Notes: generated by a model from the letters alone, not told the origin. A stretch of 64,000 nucleotides of DNA from Panorpa germanica (GCA_963678705.1 OY783223.1:7286721-7350720); one strand, 5' to 3'. Positions 15,501 through 27,053 are shown, numbered from the stretch's first letter. Translations and numbers: made by a program.

Positions 15501-18500
15501 TATAGTCCTCTCTCAGGTTTCAATTTAAATGAGACAGTGCCTTGAATATTAAATTTTTCAAATTATATATACTAGAGTTTACCCCGTTGCAAAACGACGT
15601 TTTTTTAGTGTGTATGACTTGAATCCAACTAAGTAATTCGTATTTTTATTTCATATTTAATTAACTAAAAAAAATATATTTTTTTCAAAACAAAATATAA
15701 AATATTTTCAATTTATTCGTTATTTGACCAACTTTTTTTAAAAATCTGGGATTTTTTTTCGATTTGTTAATTAGGTACCAAAGTTTTTTTTTTTTTTTTT
15801 TTATTTCTCCTATTGTTTCAGCAATCTGCCTAAGTAGGCAATAAGCTTCTTACATGAATAATTAATTAAGACATTCCAGTGAATGCCCTCTTGTTTTTAT
15901 ATACAATAAACTATTATAATATATCATACATTGTACTCTATTCCTTATCGCGGACCTAAAGTTAGGTCTATTGGTTGATATCGCCTTAATCTGCGGGGTT
16001 CCCTGTTGTCACACACGTTCAGTTGATTCGCCAACGCATTGGGATGGTTGATTAATCTATCACTATATTTTGTGCTGGACGAAAGTTAGCCCATATATAA
16101 AATGTTAACTTTCTAGCCCAATTATAACCCTCGGCAAAAACCTACCTGATTCTTACCAGGTCCTCTAATTTTCTAACGCCCTCTTTTCCAATTTTTCAAT
16201 TTCTAATTTCCAAAAAATGTTAGCACCGTAACACACATGCCAAAATGCGAAATAGGTAACTTTTATAAACATGCATGGAACAGTTTTCGAGCCGCGCGAA
16301 TATAAAATATAAACTTTCACTTGGAACATTATAATATAGGACAGGCGCAAGTCGAGTTAAATTTTTTACGCCATTGTTCGTAAATAGAAGCGTCCGTAAC
16401 CCGAGGTACCACAGCATTCAGCCACTTTCTCTGCTTCAGAAATATTACATGTACACCGAAATTATATTAACTCGCAATTAATTTCTATCCAGTCGCAATT
16501 TTAGGATAAGAATATACGCGTTAAGACCTCGGCGAAGGTTTAATCTGGACTTCCGCTCTCCTTCTACCCCTGATCCGGTACTACAAAAAAGCAAAATATT
16601 GCATTTTTAATGCACAAGTTGAGCCCCTTGACAATTTTACGACTTCCTTCTTCCTCCCAAGTGGTGCCTCTACTACACTCAGACGGGGCATAAAGACCAG
16701 CTAATATTTGTTCGTTTAAAAATTAAATAAGAGTTTTTTTGTTCTTTATATTCATCTATTGTCTTCATTAAAGCTTGCAGCGAGAGCGACTCATAATTTA
16801 TATATTGTGCAATGCAGGGGTTGCAAACGATTTAGAAACAGATATTGTGTTTCATTACTAACTTCAGAGTTTGTACTTTGGATTAAAATAAAAATATCAC
16901 CACTTTTCACGGAAATATTACGTTTTCCTGTTGATTTAAAATGACACCTCTTATTGAAATATTCTTAAAATAATAACTCTTTTTCAAAAACCATATATTG
17001 TGAAAGGTTCACCAAATTGAATAATATATTGAAAAATACTTGAAAAAGAACAAACAAATTACAAAATGATATTATAAGTTTTTTAATAAATATTTTTCTC
17101 TTTCTTTTCTTGTTACACAATTGTGTATTATTACATAGCACTATAATAATTAAAGGAATCAAACGTTGTAAAAAAATGTAGTCCCGTGACGTCACTTCAA
17201 TGAATTGCCATCTCTGTTATGTAGTTGAGTGTAAAAAAATAAATAGCTATTATCTCCGTCAACCATGGATATTTAAAAAAATAAAAACACCAATATATTT
17301 CAATCAAAAATTTAAAGCACCGCCCTTAAAAAAATGAGTTCACACGCCCATTCAGAAATTACACCCCCCCCCCCCTTCCGTTTTGAGGTCGAGTACTTGT
17401 ATATAAAAAAAAACATTCCAAAATTTTTTTTAGTATAATGGAACCTTTTCAAAATATTTTTTGTGAGAAAATTTTAATCTATAACAATTGAAAAAAATCA
17501 TGTTAAGGCCCCATTGTATTTGTTTGAAAATAAAGGTGACTACCGGGTAGGTATTTTTTTACAAATTTTATTAAGGTTTCTTTTTCTATTGTTGATTTTC
17601 AATAGACATTTTTATGCGCGCAGTTTTTTTGTTAAAAAACGATTCAGGAATTCTATTATGGAGCTTTTTTTATTCACAAATTTTTGAATATATTTGTTTT
17701 TCAGAAATTCCTATTTTATTTCATTTATAAAGAAATCGGTGCCCTCTGATGTGGAAAACAAATATTAACTTAGCCCTATTGTTAACGTTCTCGAAGAAGA
17801 CAAATTTATAACTAACGTTATTTTAGTATTTTAGTTTTTATAAAAGAAATTGTTTTATAACAGATATTTTCTTTGTTACAGATAAAAATCGCACAGGTTG
17901 AATGGAAATCAACTTTGCAGAATTCAAATTTGGATTACCACAACGTTCAAGCCCCAGGAAGTCACGCAGACATGAGAATTCGTCACAATCGTTACCTTAA
18001 GAAACAAATTCACGATTTGCAAGTAGCAAATCATCGACTTCAAGAAAACCAAAGAGAATTAGAACAGAAGATTCAATCGATTAGCATTCAACCCGAAATT
18101 GAAAACGTAATTGTCGAAAAATTGGAATCTGAGCACAAGAAAATCGCAGAATCGAATTTCAACTTAACCCGACAAGTTGTCGGCTTGGATAAGCTGCATA
18201 TATCAATGTTGGAACTTCTGGAAACTGTCGAAAATTTGGAAAATAAAATAGATAAAAATTTACCAGAATTTAAAAAGGAAATATCAAAATTGGAATTCAG
18301 TAATGCGCAAATTGTGTCCGAACAGAATTTGTTGAAGGAAGATGGTGACAATGTGAAGAATTCTATGAAAGCTGTAGTAGTTAGTGTGTCTAACCTAATG
18401 GACACAAGGGATGTCATCAAATCAGAGATGCTAGCCATTAAAGAAAGTTTGGAAAAATTACAGGCCGGAGAAAGCCATCACAAGGAACGACTTGTCAATA

Positions 18501-20139
18501 GAATCAATAAGGTTAGTAATAATTGAAACACAAACTAAAATAGCTGTAGCAAATATGTGAGCTGAACTTATATTAAAACATAATAAACTGTCACATAGCT
18601 GACTATATTTGATTACAACTTTAAAAAATTGCATTCAATTACAACACAACACGTTTTCCCCGATTACTTTTTCAATTTTTGTATTAAATTAAATGTAGTT
18701 GTTTATGTTGACATAACAAAACTGGGTTATGCTTTCTGTACTACAGTCTGTTTCAAAATCATACAAAAAATAAATTAATTTTTTTAAGATAAATATAACC
18801 TTAAACTTTTAAACAATTACACTTACAATTAAAACATATATATATATATGATAAATGAAATTATCCTTACCTTTTAAGTCTGTTCTATATCAAAGAAAAC
18901 ACTGCACTTTCAAACACTAGCACTGATTTACAACGGTTCATAAAACACTATTAATGATTTAATAACATTAATCTATAACTTAAAGAAATCAATAATTAGT
19001 TAAAATTATAATAACTAAAATATATATCTGTCAATATATTTAATATCAGAACTTTACCTATACTACTGCCATCTTCAAGTTGATAAGAAACTATTGTTGT
19101 TTGCGTCTTTGAATACATATTTCTTAAAAACTATCTTTTAATTAATATTTGTGTTTACATCTTAATTTTATGTTTGTATAATTAAAAGAAACTGAACGTT
19201 TATTTAAACTATTAACTTTATATAGTATAACTAGTATTAAAATGAAGAAGTGTGTGGTTTGCGTCTTTGATGTAAGACAATATTTTGTGAATATATTTTC
19301 TTCTTTCTTTCACTTAAAAATCGTACTTTATCATCTAGGGCTCTAGTCCTTTCTAGAAACATACACTATGCCATAATTTGACTATACTAACAATAGACCT
19401 TTCCTCTTTCCAGATTGAAGAAGATTCAAAACTTGAAAGCGGAATTGCCAGCAAAAATAAGACATCTCCAAGCATTCCTCAACTAGTCCAACAATTGGAA
19501 ACAGTCGAAAGGGAGTATCAAGATATAGTAAACAAGCTCCCCCAGGATTGCAGTGAAGTCACAGGACCTTCAGGACTTTATTTAATATCTCCTGGACCTG
19601 GTCAACCGATAATGACTTATTGCGATTCAAAATGGACGACCATTCAAAGAAGATTCGACGGTTCTGTTGATTTTAACAGAAATTGGGAAGAATATTCGGC
19701 AGGTTTTGGTAATCCTTCCACGGAATATTGGATAGGAAATGAAGCTTTGAACAGATTGTCATCCAATAACTGTTCCACGTTGAAAATCGTTATGTCCGAT
19801 ATCTACGACAACATTTGGACAGCTGATTATAAAGAATTTAAAGTTGGCAACAAGGCAGAAGGTTACAAAATTGAAATCGGAGAATATAATGGCAACGCCA
19901 GTGACGCTTTGGATTACCAAAATCGGATGCAGTTTTCTGCTATCGATGATGACAGGGATATTTCGAACACACACTGCGCGGGTAATTATGAAGGGGGCTG
20001 GTGGTTCTCACATTGTCAACATGCCAATTTAAACGGCAGATATAATTTGGGTCTAACATGGTTTGATTCCGGAAGAAATGAATGGATAGCTGTCAAAAAT
20101 AGTCACATGATGGTAGGGAGAAAAGATCATTGTCACTAA
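249..20139 (+). CDS. sca: scabrous-like secreted fibrinogen-domain protein, 3' three exons
   Basis: Partial gene; the 5' exons, including start and signal peptide, lie left of the window. Visible exons are 249-549, 17882-18511 and 19414-20139 (stop TAA), giving about 551 residues in one continuous frame. Introns after the first two visible exons are phase 0. The first two exons encode long heptad-rich coiled coil; the last ends in a fibrinogen-related domain (FReD). In Drosophila, Scabrous is a secreted Notch-pathway modulator that spaces neural precursors and ommatidia. I chose scabrous over other FReD proteins because of the architecture (long coiled coil, C-terminal FReD), the huge intron, and a C-terminal half that closely resembles remembered Scabrous FReD sequence. 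A tenascin- or angiopoietin-like FReD protein is the alternative. The 17-kb intron is packed with repeats. Confidence 0.75.
550..2187. other. intron sequence, mostly unrecognised
   Basis: AT-rich intron DNA of the scabrous-like gene. The only recognisable piece is a decayed family D copy at about 1215-1335, which shares the run from the CTTTGACATCATATTG-like segment to the ACTTCACCTGG-like segment with copies at 41.8 and 58.2 kb. I see no exon, RNA gene or inverted repeat elsewhere in it. Confidence 0.5.
2188..2844 (+). mobile_element. family B non-autonomous element, copy 1
   Basis: About 657 bp. The left end reads GAGGGGGCTAAAGTCAAATC, and the right end read inward reads GGGGGGTAAGGTTTCAATTC, so the tips form an imperfect inverted repeat around GGGGGTAAGGT. 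The interior shares two strongly conserved blocks with five other copies in the window: one near the left end (GCATATTTTCGATAATG to TCTCCGCTGACGTCAC) and one near the right end (AAAGAAAGAGTGTGCAAAAT to the AATATGTTGTACATTA region). This is a MITE-like DNA transposon of unknown superfamily. Both blocks carry short open frames, discussed under findings. Confidence 0.65.
3172..3205 (+). mobile_element. hAT-like terminal fragment
   Basis: The sequence CAGGGGTGGCCAATCTTTT resembles the tip typical of hAT transposons of the Charlie type (CAG-x-GGT-x-GCCAA-x-TTTT). I could not find a matching inverted tip nearby, so this is a fragment or a chance match. Confidence 0.3.
4105..4420. mobile_element. 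316-bp inverted-repeat element (MITE)
   Basis: The tips are near-perfect inverted repeats: GTTTCACACCAGAGAGACA at 4105-4123 and its complement at 4402-4420 with one mismatch. The interior is rich in AAACAGT-like subterminal repeats on both strands. The overlapping open frames on the two strands (4197-4418 and 4262-4567) come from this repeat and are not genes. No target duplication could be assigned. Confidence 0.65.
5283..5942 (-). mobile_element. family B element, copy 2 (inverted)
   Basis: A reverse-orientation copy of the family at 2188-2844, carrying both conserved blocks. The outermost G-rich tips are degraded. Confidence 0.6.
6405..6985 (+). mobile_element. family C repeat, copy 1, with internal insertion
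   Basis: Begins GTGAAACGATACTTGGCCAT and matches 10561-11110 closely over its whole length. It matches 31871-32155 only up to the CCAATTTTTAT segment at about 6690. The part after that (ACTGGTAACATTTCTAAGGG onward) is therefore either an insertion or a longer element form. The minus-strand frame at 6801-6995 is low-complexity K/E/R-rich sequence within this repeat. Confidence 0.6.
7387..7570 (+). mobile_element. possible solo-LTR fragment
   Basis: A compositionally distinct stretch, more GC-rich than its flanks, that begins TGTGACGGACTGCC, as many Gypsy-type LTRs do. No second LTR, primer-binding site or internal coding sequence is visible, so this rests on the start motif and composition only. 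Confidence 0.2.
7822..8494 (+). mobile_element. family B element, copy 3
   Basis: A third copy of the ~660-bp family, with both conserved blocks and a G-rich left flank (GGGGGG at 7811). The right tip is lost. The minus-strand frame at 7698-8030 is the copy's conserved left-block frame extended into flanking DNA. Confidence 0.6.
8495..10560. other. intron sequence, no gene seen
   Basis: AT-rich intron DNA. At 8808-8845 the run CCCTCGTTTTACGCGG resembles the tips of pogo/Tigger elements, but no partner tip is evident. At about 9530-9570 a ~21-bp unit ending TTCTATATAACGG occurs twice in tandem. Nothing else recognisable. Confidence 0.4.
10561..11205 (+). mobile_element. family C repeat, copy 2
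   Basis: A near-identical partner of copy 1 over 10561-11110. At its right end (about 11120-11200) the block ending GAATATTGCTATATTTTCTAG, already present at 10800-10825, appears again in degraded form. The extra segment is therefore bracketed by two copies of the same family C block. Confidence 0.6.
11206..12680. other. intron sequence, nothing recognised
   Basis: AT-rich DNA. Short antisense frames at 11288-11512 and 11733-11918 have no domain, codon pattern or splice context I can support. Confidence 0.4.
12700..12830 (+). other. GC-rich exon-like island, unidentified
   Basis: After a TTTTACAG-type acceptor (about 12680-12687) there is a stretch with much higher GC than its surroundings. 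One frame reads GFGKMLTMSGGLTGAYDALR and continues with further Gly-rich residues before returning to AT-rich sequence. It could be an internal exon of an unknown gene, a decayed retrocopy or a mobile-element piece. The other five frames have stops. I do not recognise the peptide. Confidence 0.2.
13012..13562 (+). mobile_element. family B element, copy 4 (internally deleted)
   Basis: The left tip is well preserved (GGGGGGTAAGGTCAAATC) and defines the inverted tip together with the right end of copy 1. The segment between the two conserved blocks is shorter than in the other copies. Confidence 0.65.
14085..14560 (+). mobile_element. family A element, truncated copy
   Basis: Begins with the family A tip ATGGGCTTGTGTCCTATGTC and continues through the shared interior to the TAGCGCTAAAACTACAATTC-like block, here mutated. 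The right-hand tip is missing. Confidence 0.65.
14600..17150. other. intron sequence, nothing recognised
   Basis: AT-rich intron DNA with a poly-T run near 15783-15806. Scattered short frames lack coding character. The run GCAGGGGTTGCAAACGATTT near 16815 is reminiscent of a hAT tip but has no visible partner. Confidence 0.4.
17155..17345 (+). mobile_element. decayed family A fragment
   Basis: Pieces of the family A interior (the AAAGG-x-ATCAAACGTTG region, CTATTATCTCCGTCAACCAT, then a degraded tip with CACACGCCCATTC) remain in order but strongly mutated, marking an older copy. Confidence 0.4.
17882..18511 (+). CDS. sca: scabrous-like gene, second coiled-coil exon
   Basis: The exon lies between TTTGTTACAG and AAG/GTTAGT and has 210 complete codons. 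After a short linker with HADMRIRHNRYLKKQ comes a long heptad-repeat coiled coil rich in E, K, L, N and S over roughly residues 40-205. Such coiled coils mediate multimerisation in FReD proteins. The antisense frame 18088-18438 is a shadow of this exon. Confidence 0.8.
19414..20139 (+). CDS. sca: scabrous-like gene, fibrinogen-domain exon with stop
   Basis: After a CTTTCCAG acceptor, the last exon encodes 241 residues. The first ~40 are linker and the end of the coiled coil; the FReD runs from about residue 43 to 235. Visible hallmarks are the first cysteine pair region (C46, C70), WTTIQRRFDGSVDFNR, YWIGNE, a calcium-site region FSAIDDDRDIS, and the closing pair C188/C201 around NYEGGWWFSHCQHANLNGRY. 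Secretion and extracellular protein binding follow from the family. No AATAAA was seen close to the stop. Confidence 0.85.
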   Translation: MEEDSKLESGIASKNKTSPSIPQLVQQLETVEREYQDIVNKLPQDCSEVTGPSGLYLISPGPGQPIMTYCDSKWTTIQRRFDGSVDFNRNWEEYSAGFGNPSTEYWIGNEALNRLSSNNCSTLKIVMSDIYDNIWTADYKEFKVGNKAEGYKIEIGEYNGNASDALDYQNRMQFSAIDDDRDISNTHCAGNYEGGWWFSHCQHANLNGRYNLGLTWFDSGRNEWIAVKNSHMMVGRKDHCH

Positions 20140-20421
20140 TCTTAAGATATTATTTATTTTTAAGTTGTGTTACCAATTTTTTTGAACAATGCATATCAGA
20201 TTTTTGTGGTAGTATAACCTAAATTAAACTTGGCACACATTAAAGGCAAAACTTGCAAGAGAAAAGAATTTTTATTGGTCAATGTCAATGATAAAACTAT
20301 CTTAAGACCGTCGTGGTTCCAGTGTGTGCTAAGGCTAATACATAGATGAAAAATATGTATGTTTTATTATAGGTTTCACAATACCAGCTGATTTTTTAAT
20401 TTCATTTTCGCAAAAATTTAA

Positions 20422-20936
20422 ATGGGCTTGTGTCCTCATTTTTTCTCTATAAATGTTGACGAAGATATAGCAATTAAAAATTTGAATTGTAGTTTTAGCG
20501 CTAGAAATGGTCGGCCATATTTGTATGACGTGAAATGCATTTTAACGTCAGTTACTTGTTGCTTAAGTCAGTGCTGTGGTAATGTTTTGTAGCTGTTGGT
20601 AGTCGAAATAATCAAGTCAAGTCAAAGAATAATAAGTTTTTATTTTATTTAACCCTGTTACGGCAGACATAATATTGAAATTTGATTGTTCCTTGAAATA
20701 GCTGTAAATAATATTTGATATTTTGATATATAAATACATATAGCAGAGATTTAAGAGCTGTAAGTTTGGCAGCGGTTGTGATGTCACATGCAGTTGGAAT
20801 GTTGTACAACGTTGAATCGCTTTTATAATTAAAGAGACAAAATTACATTTTTAATTGTTAATATCTCTTAACATATAGTTATTAAAAAATATAAAGTACA
20901 CTTTTATAGAAATTAAGTCATAGGACACAAGCCCAT
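20422..20936 (-). mobile_element. family A element, complete ends
   Basis: Both tips are present (ATGGGCTTGTGTCCTCATTT at left, AGGACACAAGCCCAT at right), so the element is bounded. It lies in inverted orientation relative to the copy at 38475 and has lost interior sequence next to its left tip. It sits 283 bp after the scabrous-like stop codon and may fall in the 3' UTR. Confidence 0.8.
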
Positions 20937-21859
20937 TTACAAATATCAGTTCATATAAAAAAGCGCGGGTTTTTCGAACATGTACTTTGAAAGTTAGTTA
21001 AACTTTAAATTTGGTGATTAGGAGGGAGTTGTTAAACCTATAATAAAAACAGAACATACTATGCCCCTGTTTTGTAATTATTAAACTGCACGCCTGTTAA
21101 ACATTTTCAAAATAGGGGCCTAAAAATATTTTCATAAATTGAAAATTAAAAAAAAGAAATTTAATTAAGATATATTTAATATAAATTTGTAAATATTATA
21201 CATAATAATAATAAATTATTATTATAAATTTGATAGAAATCAAATTTCTTATCATACTTGCAAAATTTTGTAATTATATATATATGTGTCCGCCCTTTTT
21301 GTATAAATTTTTTTTAGTTATAATTATTTATTATTAATTTAATAATGCACGCTGATTATTTACCATTGTAACCAGTTATTATGCCAAAGATTTTTGTTAA
21401 TTAGAATTATAAATAAAAAAATTGATTAGAGTTTGAAGAAGTTGTGTCGACCATCACTTTGATAATTATCTATAGCGAAATTCTGTTATCGATTAAGTCA
21501 GGAAACCAACCTGTTGATCTCGACACCTCTACTTGGTAAAGAAACGCGCTAAGATATATGTAGAAGCGCTGAGATAAATTGTAAAATAGAACCAAACAAT
21601 GAAAGATGTGTTTATAATTAGAATTACTTTGCTTGCCATACACATATCACTCAATAATTAATTAGTCATCAAAGATTATATTGTTAATTATTAATTTAAT
21701 GAAATAATAATAATAATTACATAATTTAAGACCATTTGTATTATATAAAATAAAACTTAAGATAATCGCATTTAATAAATAAACAAATTTAATTTATGTG
21801 TTTCTTTTTATTAAGTTTATTTATCTAAACTAACAAAAACATTTCTACTTCTTCTAACA
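20937..21859. other. AT-rich spacer, nothing recognised
   Basis: Intergenic DNA between two family A elements. I see no coding or inverted-repeat signal. Confidence 0.4.
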
Positions 21860-22342
21860 ATGGGCTTGTGTCCTCATATTTTAGTGGTCGATTTTTCAAT
21901 TGTTGATTGAAATTGATGTTAATAAATGTGTATTGGCGTGTCTATTTCATTAAATATCTAAATGTTGACGGAGATATAATTAAAAGTTTGAATTGTAGTT
22001 TTAGCGCTAGAAACGGTCGGCCATATTTGTTTGACGTGAAATGCATTGTATACGTCAGTTATTTGTTGAGTAGGACAGTGCTTTGGTAATGTTTTGTAGC
22101 TGTTGGTAGTCGAAATAATCAAGTCAAGTCAAAGAATAATAAGTTTTTATTTTATTTAACCCTGCTAAGGCAGACATAATATTGGAATTTATTGTTCCTT
22201 GAAATAGCTGTAAATAATATTTGATAACTCTTAACATATAAGGAAATATTAAAAAATAATCGAACATTTGAGGTTCTAGTAACCCACTTTATCAATATAT
22301 AGTATAGTTTTATAGAAATTAAGACATAGGACACAAGTCCAT
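21860..22342 (-). mobile_element. family A element, both tips present
   Basis: Bounded by ATGGGCTTGTGTCCTCATAT and AGGACACAAGTCCAT. It is in the same inverted orientation as its neighbour at 20422 and lacks part of the interior. The frames at 21907-22089 and 22152-22334 are repeat-derived. Confidence 0.8.
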
Positions 22343-22726
22343 TGTGATCCTAGCGGATCAAAGTATACAAAACAGGATTCTTCAACAGGTGATAAACTCA
22401 AGGAGAGTTATAATTACGACCTTGTTGAATAAAACATGCAAAGGAAAACATCTGCCGATTGGCTTATAAATTCATTAAAATATAATAATCTCATAAAAAT
22501 ATTGAAACTTGTTTATAATACAATCATAAATAAAAACAAGTTTATAATAAAAAGCAAAGTTTTTAAGTTTTAATGTCGGAATCTGTATTACCAGCATAAT
22601 CTTTTGACATTTAATAGTCGACAAAACAGTTTTTAGTTTATTTAAGATGAATTAATTTCAGAAATGTTGCTGTTACTAGTTTGTTTTTATTTATTTAACT
22701 AAAAATTTAAAAAAAGTGTAGAAATA

Positions 22727-25700
22727 ATGAAGTCATTAATTAATAAATCAGTTATTCGTTGCTATATTTATCCGAAACACATCATTTATATTAAACGAAG
22801 TATTAATACATCACTGCAGAATAAATTTAAAGAAAGAGGTTAGGATTTTATTATAATTAAACAATCTTAGATGTCGCTAATATTAAAGTATGAATAAACT
22901 TTTAAAATTCAAATTATTTCAATAATTATTAGAATTTGGTTTTAATTATTTACAGATTTAAAAACTGGATATAAACCTTCAGAAGTTGAAGCTAATAAAG
23001 ATATAAGTTGGGAGAAAGATGAAGCGTTTTCAAATAATAGAAAAGAGTATAAAAAGGAAGAGATTTTTAGTTTAGTACTTCCTCCTCCTAATGTTACCGG
23101 ATCGTTGCACCTAGGACATGCTTTAACAGTGACAATACAAGACGTATTATGTCGCTGGTATGTTTTCTTTCACTAATTAAATGAATATTTTCAATATAAA
23201 TAACGCAACATGATTAATACAGGCACAAAATGTTAGGCCATGAAGTCGTATGGGTTCCAGGAATAGATCATGCTGGAATTGCGACACAAGTTGTTGTAGA
23301 GAAACAACTGATGAAAGAAACTGGCTCAACTAGACATGATATTGGCAACGAGAAATTTGTGAAGAAAATTTGGGAGTAAATTGAATGAAGCTAAAATCGT
23401 TTATCCTTATTTTGATTTTTAATAAATATATTTTAAATGTTTTACAGTTGGAAACATGAAAAAGGTGACACAATAACAAAACAATTGAAAAGAATGGGGC
23501 CATTATTAGACTGGAATCGAGAAGTCTTTACAATGGATCAGGTATATTTTAAAATGGGCTTGTGTAGTCTATATATAGACGACACATTGATGTTGAACGC
23601 TAGACTGCTATCTCTTCGAGTTCCATCCTCGGACCAATGTTATACTTTCTGAGTTCAGTTATTATTAAGTTAAATTGATTATGTATATACATCATAAACT
23701 TATTAGGCTATAAAATACTCAGAGATGTGCACAAATGCTTTTCAAAAGCATTTAAATACAAAATGCAAATACCTCGTTATTTTCCTATTTCAAATACAAA
23801 ATAAAAAATAAATTTCATGTTAGTATTTAGTTTACTTTTGAGAAAATAGAATACTCTTTATGTTACTAATATAAATGTTATTTTTTAATAATTATGAGAA
23901 TTATCTTAAAAGATATTTAAATAGATATTTACTATTTTGTATTTCCATTTTGAGTATATGTATTTGAAAAACGCACATCTCTGAAAATACTATATTAGTT
24001 GTTTAATGTTTTTTAGAATCAATGCAACGCTGTTCAAGAAGCATTTATTCGCCTTTTTGAACGAAATTTAATCTACCGTGCCGACTCATTAGTTAATTGG
24101 TGCTGCCATTTACAAAGTGCGATATCTGATATTGAAGTACAAAACTTAGACATAACAGGACCAACAAAACTAAATATTCCAGGATATGAAAAACCGGTTC
24201 AATTTGGTGTAATGACTGATTTCGCATACAAATTACATAATATGGGTAATTTTAATAACAAATTCATGATTAATTTCGATATTAAATATAAATAAATTGT
24301 GTATTTTCGTAGATGGTGAAATTGTGGTATCGACAACTCGCCCAGAAACTCTACTCGGAGATGTTGCTGTTGTTATTTCGCCAAATGATAGTCGATATAC
24401 AAATTTCAAATCACAAAGAGTCTGGCATCCATTTCGCCAAGAAACATTACCAATTATTTGCGATGATTACGCAAATCCTGAATTTGGTACAGGTATGATG
24501 TTGATACTATTATCTTATCCTGAAGACCAGTCGTTGTATTTAAATATTCTCAGGAGCTGTGAAAATATCTCCGGCACATGACCGCAACGATTTCGAGTTA
24601 TCAAAGCGTCATAACTTGCCATCAATCTCGGTCATAAATGAACAAGGTAATATGACATCCCAATGTGGTGAGTTTGCTGGGTTCAAACGTTATCAAGCAA
24701 GAAGTATGATAATCGAGAAATTGAAGCACTTTAATCTATACCGAGGACAACAAGATCACGCCATGTCTGTACCACTGTGCAGCAGAACTGGTGACGTTAT
24801 AGAATTTCTTTTAAAACCACAATGGTTTATCAGATCTGAAAAATTGGCAATGCGTGCTGTAGAAGCAGTAAAGGATGGTACTTTAAATATTGAACCAAGC
24901 AGTTTTAAAAAAACTTGGTTTCAGTGGTTAGAAAACAATAGGTAAATCAAACTTTTAATTAAACATACGTGAATAATTTTATTAATCGAAAGTTTCCTTC
25001 TTTCAGAGATTGGTGTATATCGCGTCAGTTATTGTGGGGCCATCAAATTCCTGCATATAGTTGCAGCTCTAATAACTCACCAGATAAAAGCACTTGGATA
25101 GCTGCTAAATCTGAAAAAGAAGCGATAAAAAAGGCATCCATAAAGCTGAAAGCATCTGAATCAAGTATAACAGCGATACAAGATACAGATGTGCTGGATA
25201 CTTGGTTTTCTTCAGCTTTATTTCCATTTTCTGTTCATGGCTGGCCAGAAAAGGTTGTAATAGAAACGTTGTTGAAATTTTATGTTAATATATACTACAT
25301 GTTGTTTGTATTTATTTTTAGACAAAATCTTTTTCTCGTTATTACCCATTAAGCCTCATGGAAACTGGCCATGATATTTTATTTTTCTGGGTGGCACGCA
25401 TGGTAATGTTAGGAACCGAATTAACTGGTGTTTTACCATTTGAAAACATCCTCCTCCACGGTATTATTTGCGATGCTAATGGACGAAAAATGTCGAAGAG
25501 TTTAGGAAATGTTATTAACCCTGAAGACGTTATTAATGGCATTTCACTTCAAGTAAATATTTTCTTTAAAAAAAATATTAATAAAGTCATAAAAATATAT
25601 TTAATCATATTCTATTTCAGGATCTCCATAATCAAGCTGAAAGTTCGTTTAGTACTGGTATTATAACAGCAGAAGAACTGACTAAAACTAAAGAGGGACA

Positions 25701-27053
25701 GTCTAAAATGTATCCGAATGGAATCCCAGAATGTGGGACAGATGCTTTAAGGTTCACTTTATGTAGCCATAATATTAAATCACATTTTATAAACTTCGAT
25801 GTTAATGAATGTTACATAAATAAATTATTTTGCAATAAAGTATGGCAAGCTACCAGATATACAAAGATTCTTATAGAAAATTGTAAAGAAGAACAAGTAT
25901 TTAATAAATCTATAAGTTGTGATAACTTGGAATTAATGGACATTTGGATTATCAGCAGACTGAGTGAAATGATCGACAGAGTTAATAATTCCATTAATAA
26001 TAAAGAGCTTCATAACGCAACTGCGGCAATTAAACAATTCTTTTACGGCGAATTTTGTGATATTTACGTAGTACGTACACATTCACTAATTATACTTACA
26101 GTGAAAGAATTAAATAAATGATTATCTTTCTGACGCAGGAATCAACAAAACCAGATGTAAGAGTTTATAATCCGCACACAATTGTATCGTGCCACACTCT
26201 TATAGCGTGTCTGCAATTAGGGCTTCATTGTTTAACACCATTTATGCCATATTTGTCTCAGGAACTCTTAGGCGCTTTACCTAAAATTCAGTATTTGGAT
26301 ATTGAAGTTCAGGATCTTAAGTTTCCTACAGATGAGGTTAGTACATTATCTATTTGCGCGGAAATACTCAACAAATAATGTATAATTAAATTTAAACAGC
26401 TAGCATCTTGGAGAAATTTGAAAGCAGAAAAAGAAGTGGTGTTTTTATTGGAAGTTGTTGGAACTATTCGTCGAATTAGAGTAACTAATAAGATCCGAGA
26501 AAAAGAAAGTTATAAAGGTAATATTACTGCAAATAATCGATGAGGAATTTACAATAATCTAAAATTGAATGATAACAAATGTTTTTTAAATCTTTAGTTT
26601 TTATACAAGTAATGAATAACAACTATCTTACTTCGTTGGTAAAAGAACATCAAAAAGTGATCAGTACATTAACTAACTGTAATTCAATTTCACTAACTAC
26701 CGATAGCTTGAAATCGAAAAGTCTATTTGATACAGTGAATTCTTCATGTTCTGTATTTCTGGTACCTGAAAAGTCACTTGAAGAAAATAATTTAACACTT
26801 TCGAAGAAATATGAAAAGTTGACAAAAGATATAGAAAAATTAAAGAATGTTGTTTCAAATCCTGGCTATAAAGAGAAAGCTTCTGCAACTGTTCAAGAGA
26901 ATCATTTGAAAAAGGTAATATTAAAATTTACTTAAGTATTAGATCTTAGGTTATATCGTTCTGACAGTTCTAAGGACGTTGTTCTGTTTGCAGATTCATA
27001 GTCTTGAGAAGGAGCTCAAAAAAATTGAACAGTTTCAGAACATGAAGCGGTAA
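22727..27053 (+). CDS. VARS2: mitochondrial valyl-tRNA synthetase (class I)
   Basis: Attaches valine to mitochondrial tRNA-Val. Fourteen exons: 22727-22838, 22956-23157, 23223-23375, 23448-23541, 24017-24245, 24313-24492, 24554-24941, 25007-25253, 25322-25552, 25621-26070, 26139-26336, 26400-26517, 26598-26914, 26994-27053. They sum to 2979 nt, or 992 residues with no frame break. The N-terminus ([20 protein letters not shown]) is basic without acidic residues, as in a mitochondrial presequence. The HIGH signature is [13 protein letters not shown] (HLGH about 89-92). The editing domain has [11 protein letters not shown] (about 270-280). KMSKS is at about 591-595. The anticodon-binding region follows, and a C-terminal coiled coil covers roughly the last 70 residues. 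The length fits the mitochondrial enzyme, and no cytosolic-type N-terminal extension is present. Intron 4 carries a hAT-type MITE. AATAAA is at 27106. Confidence 0.93.
23720..23983. mobile_element. 264-bp hAT-type MITE in VARS2 intron 4
   Basis: The tips are inverted repeats CAGAGATGTGC at 23720-23730 and GCACATCTCTG at 23973-23983. The element is flanked by a perfect 8-bp duplication, AAAATACT, at 23712-23719 and 23984-23991. An 8-bp target duplication and a CAG-starting tip are hallmarks of the hAT superfamily. The interior is AT-rich and non-coding. Confidence 0.88.

Noticed and set aside
17363-17376. Poly-C run as a regulatory or structural element
   Set aside because: An isolated homopolymer in a decayed repeat; nothing else supports function, and assembly error is possible.
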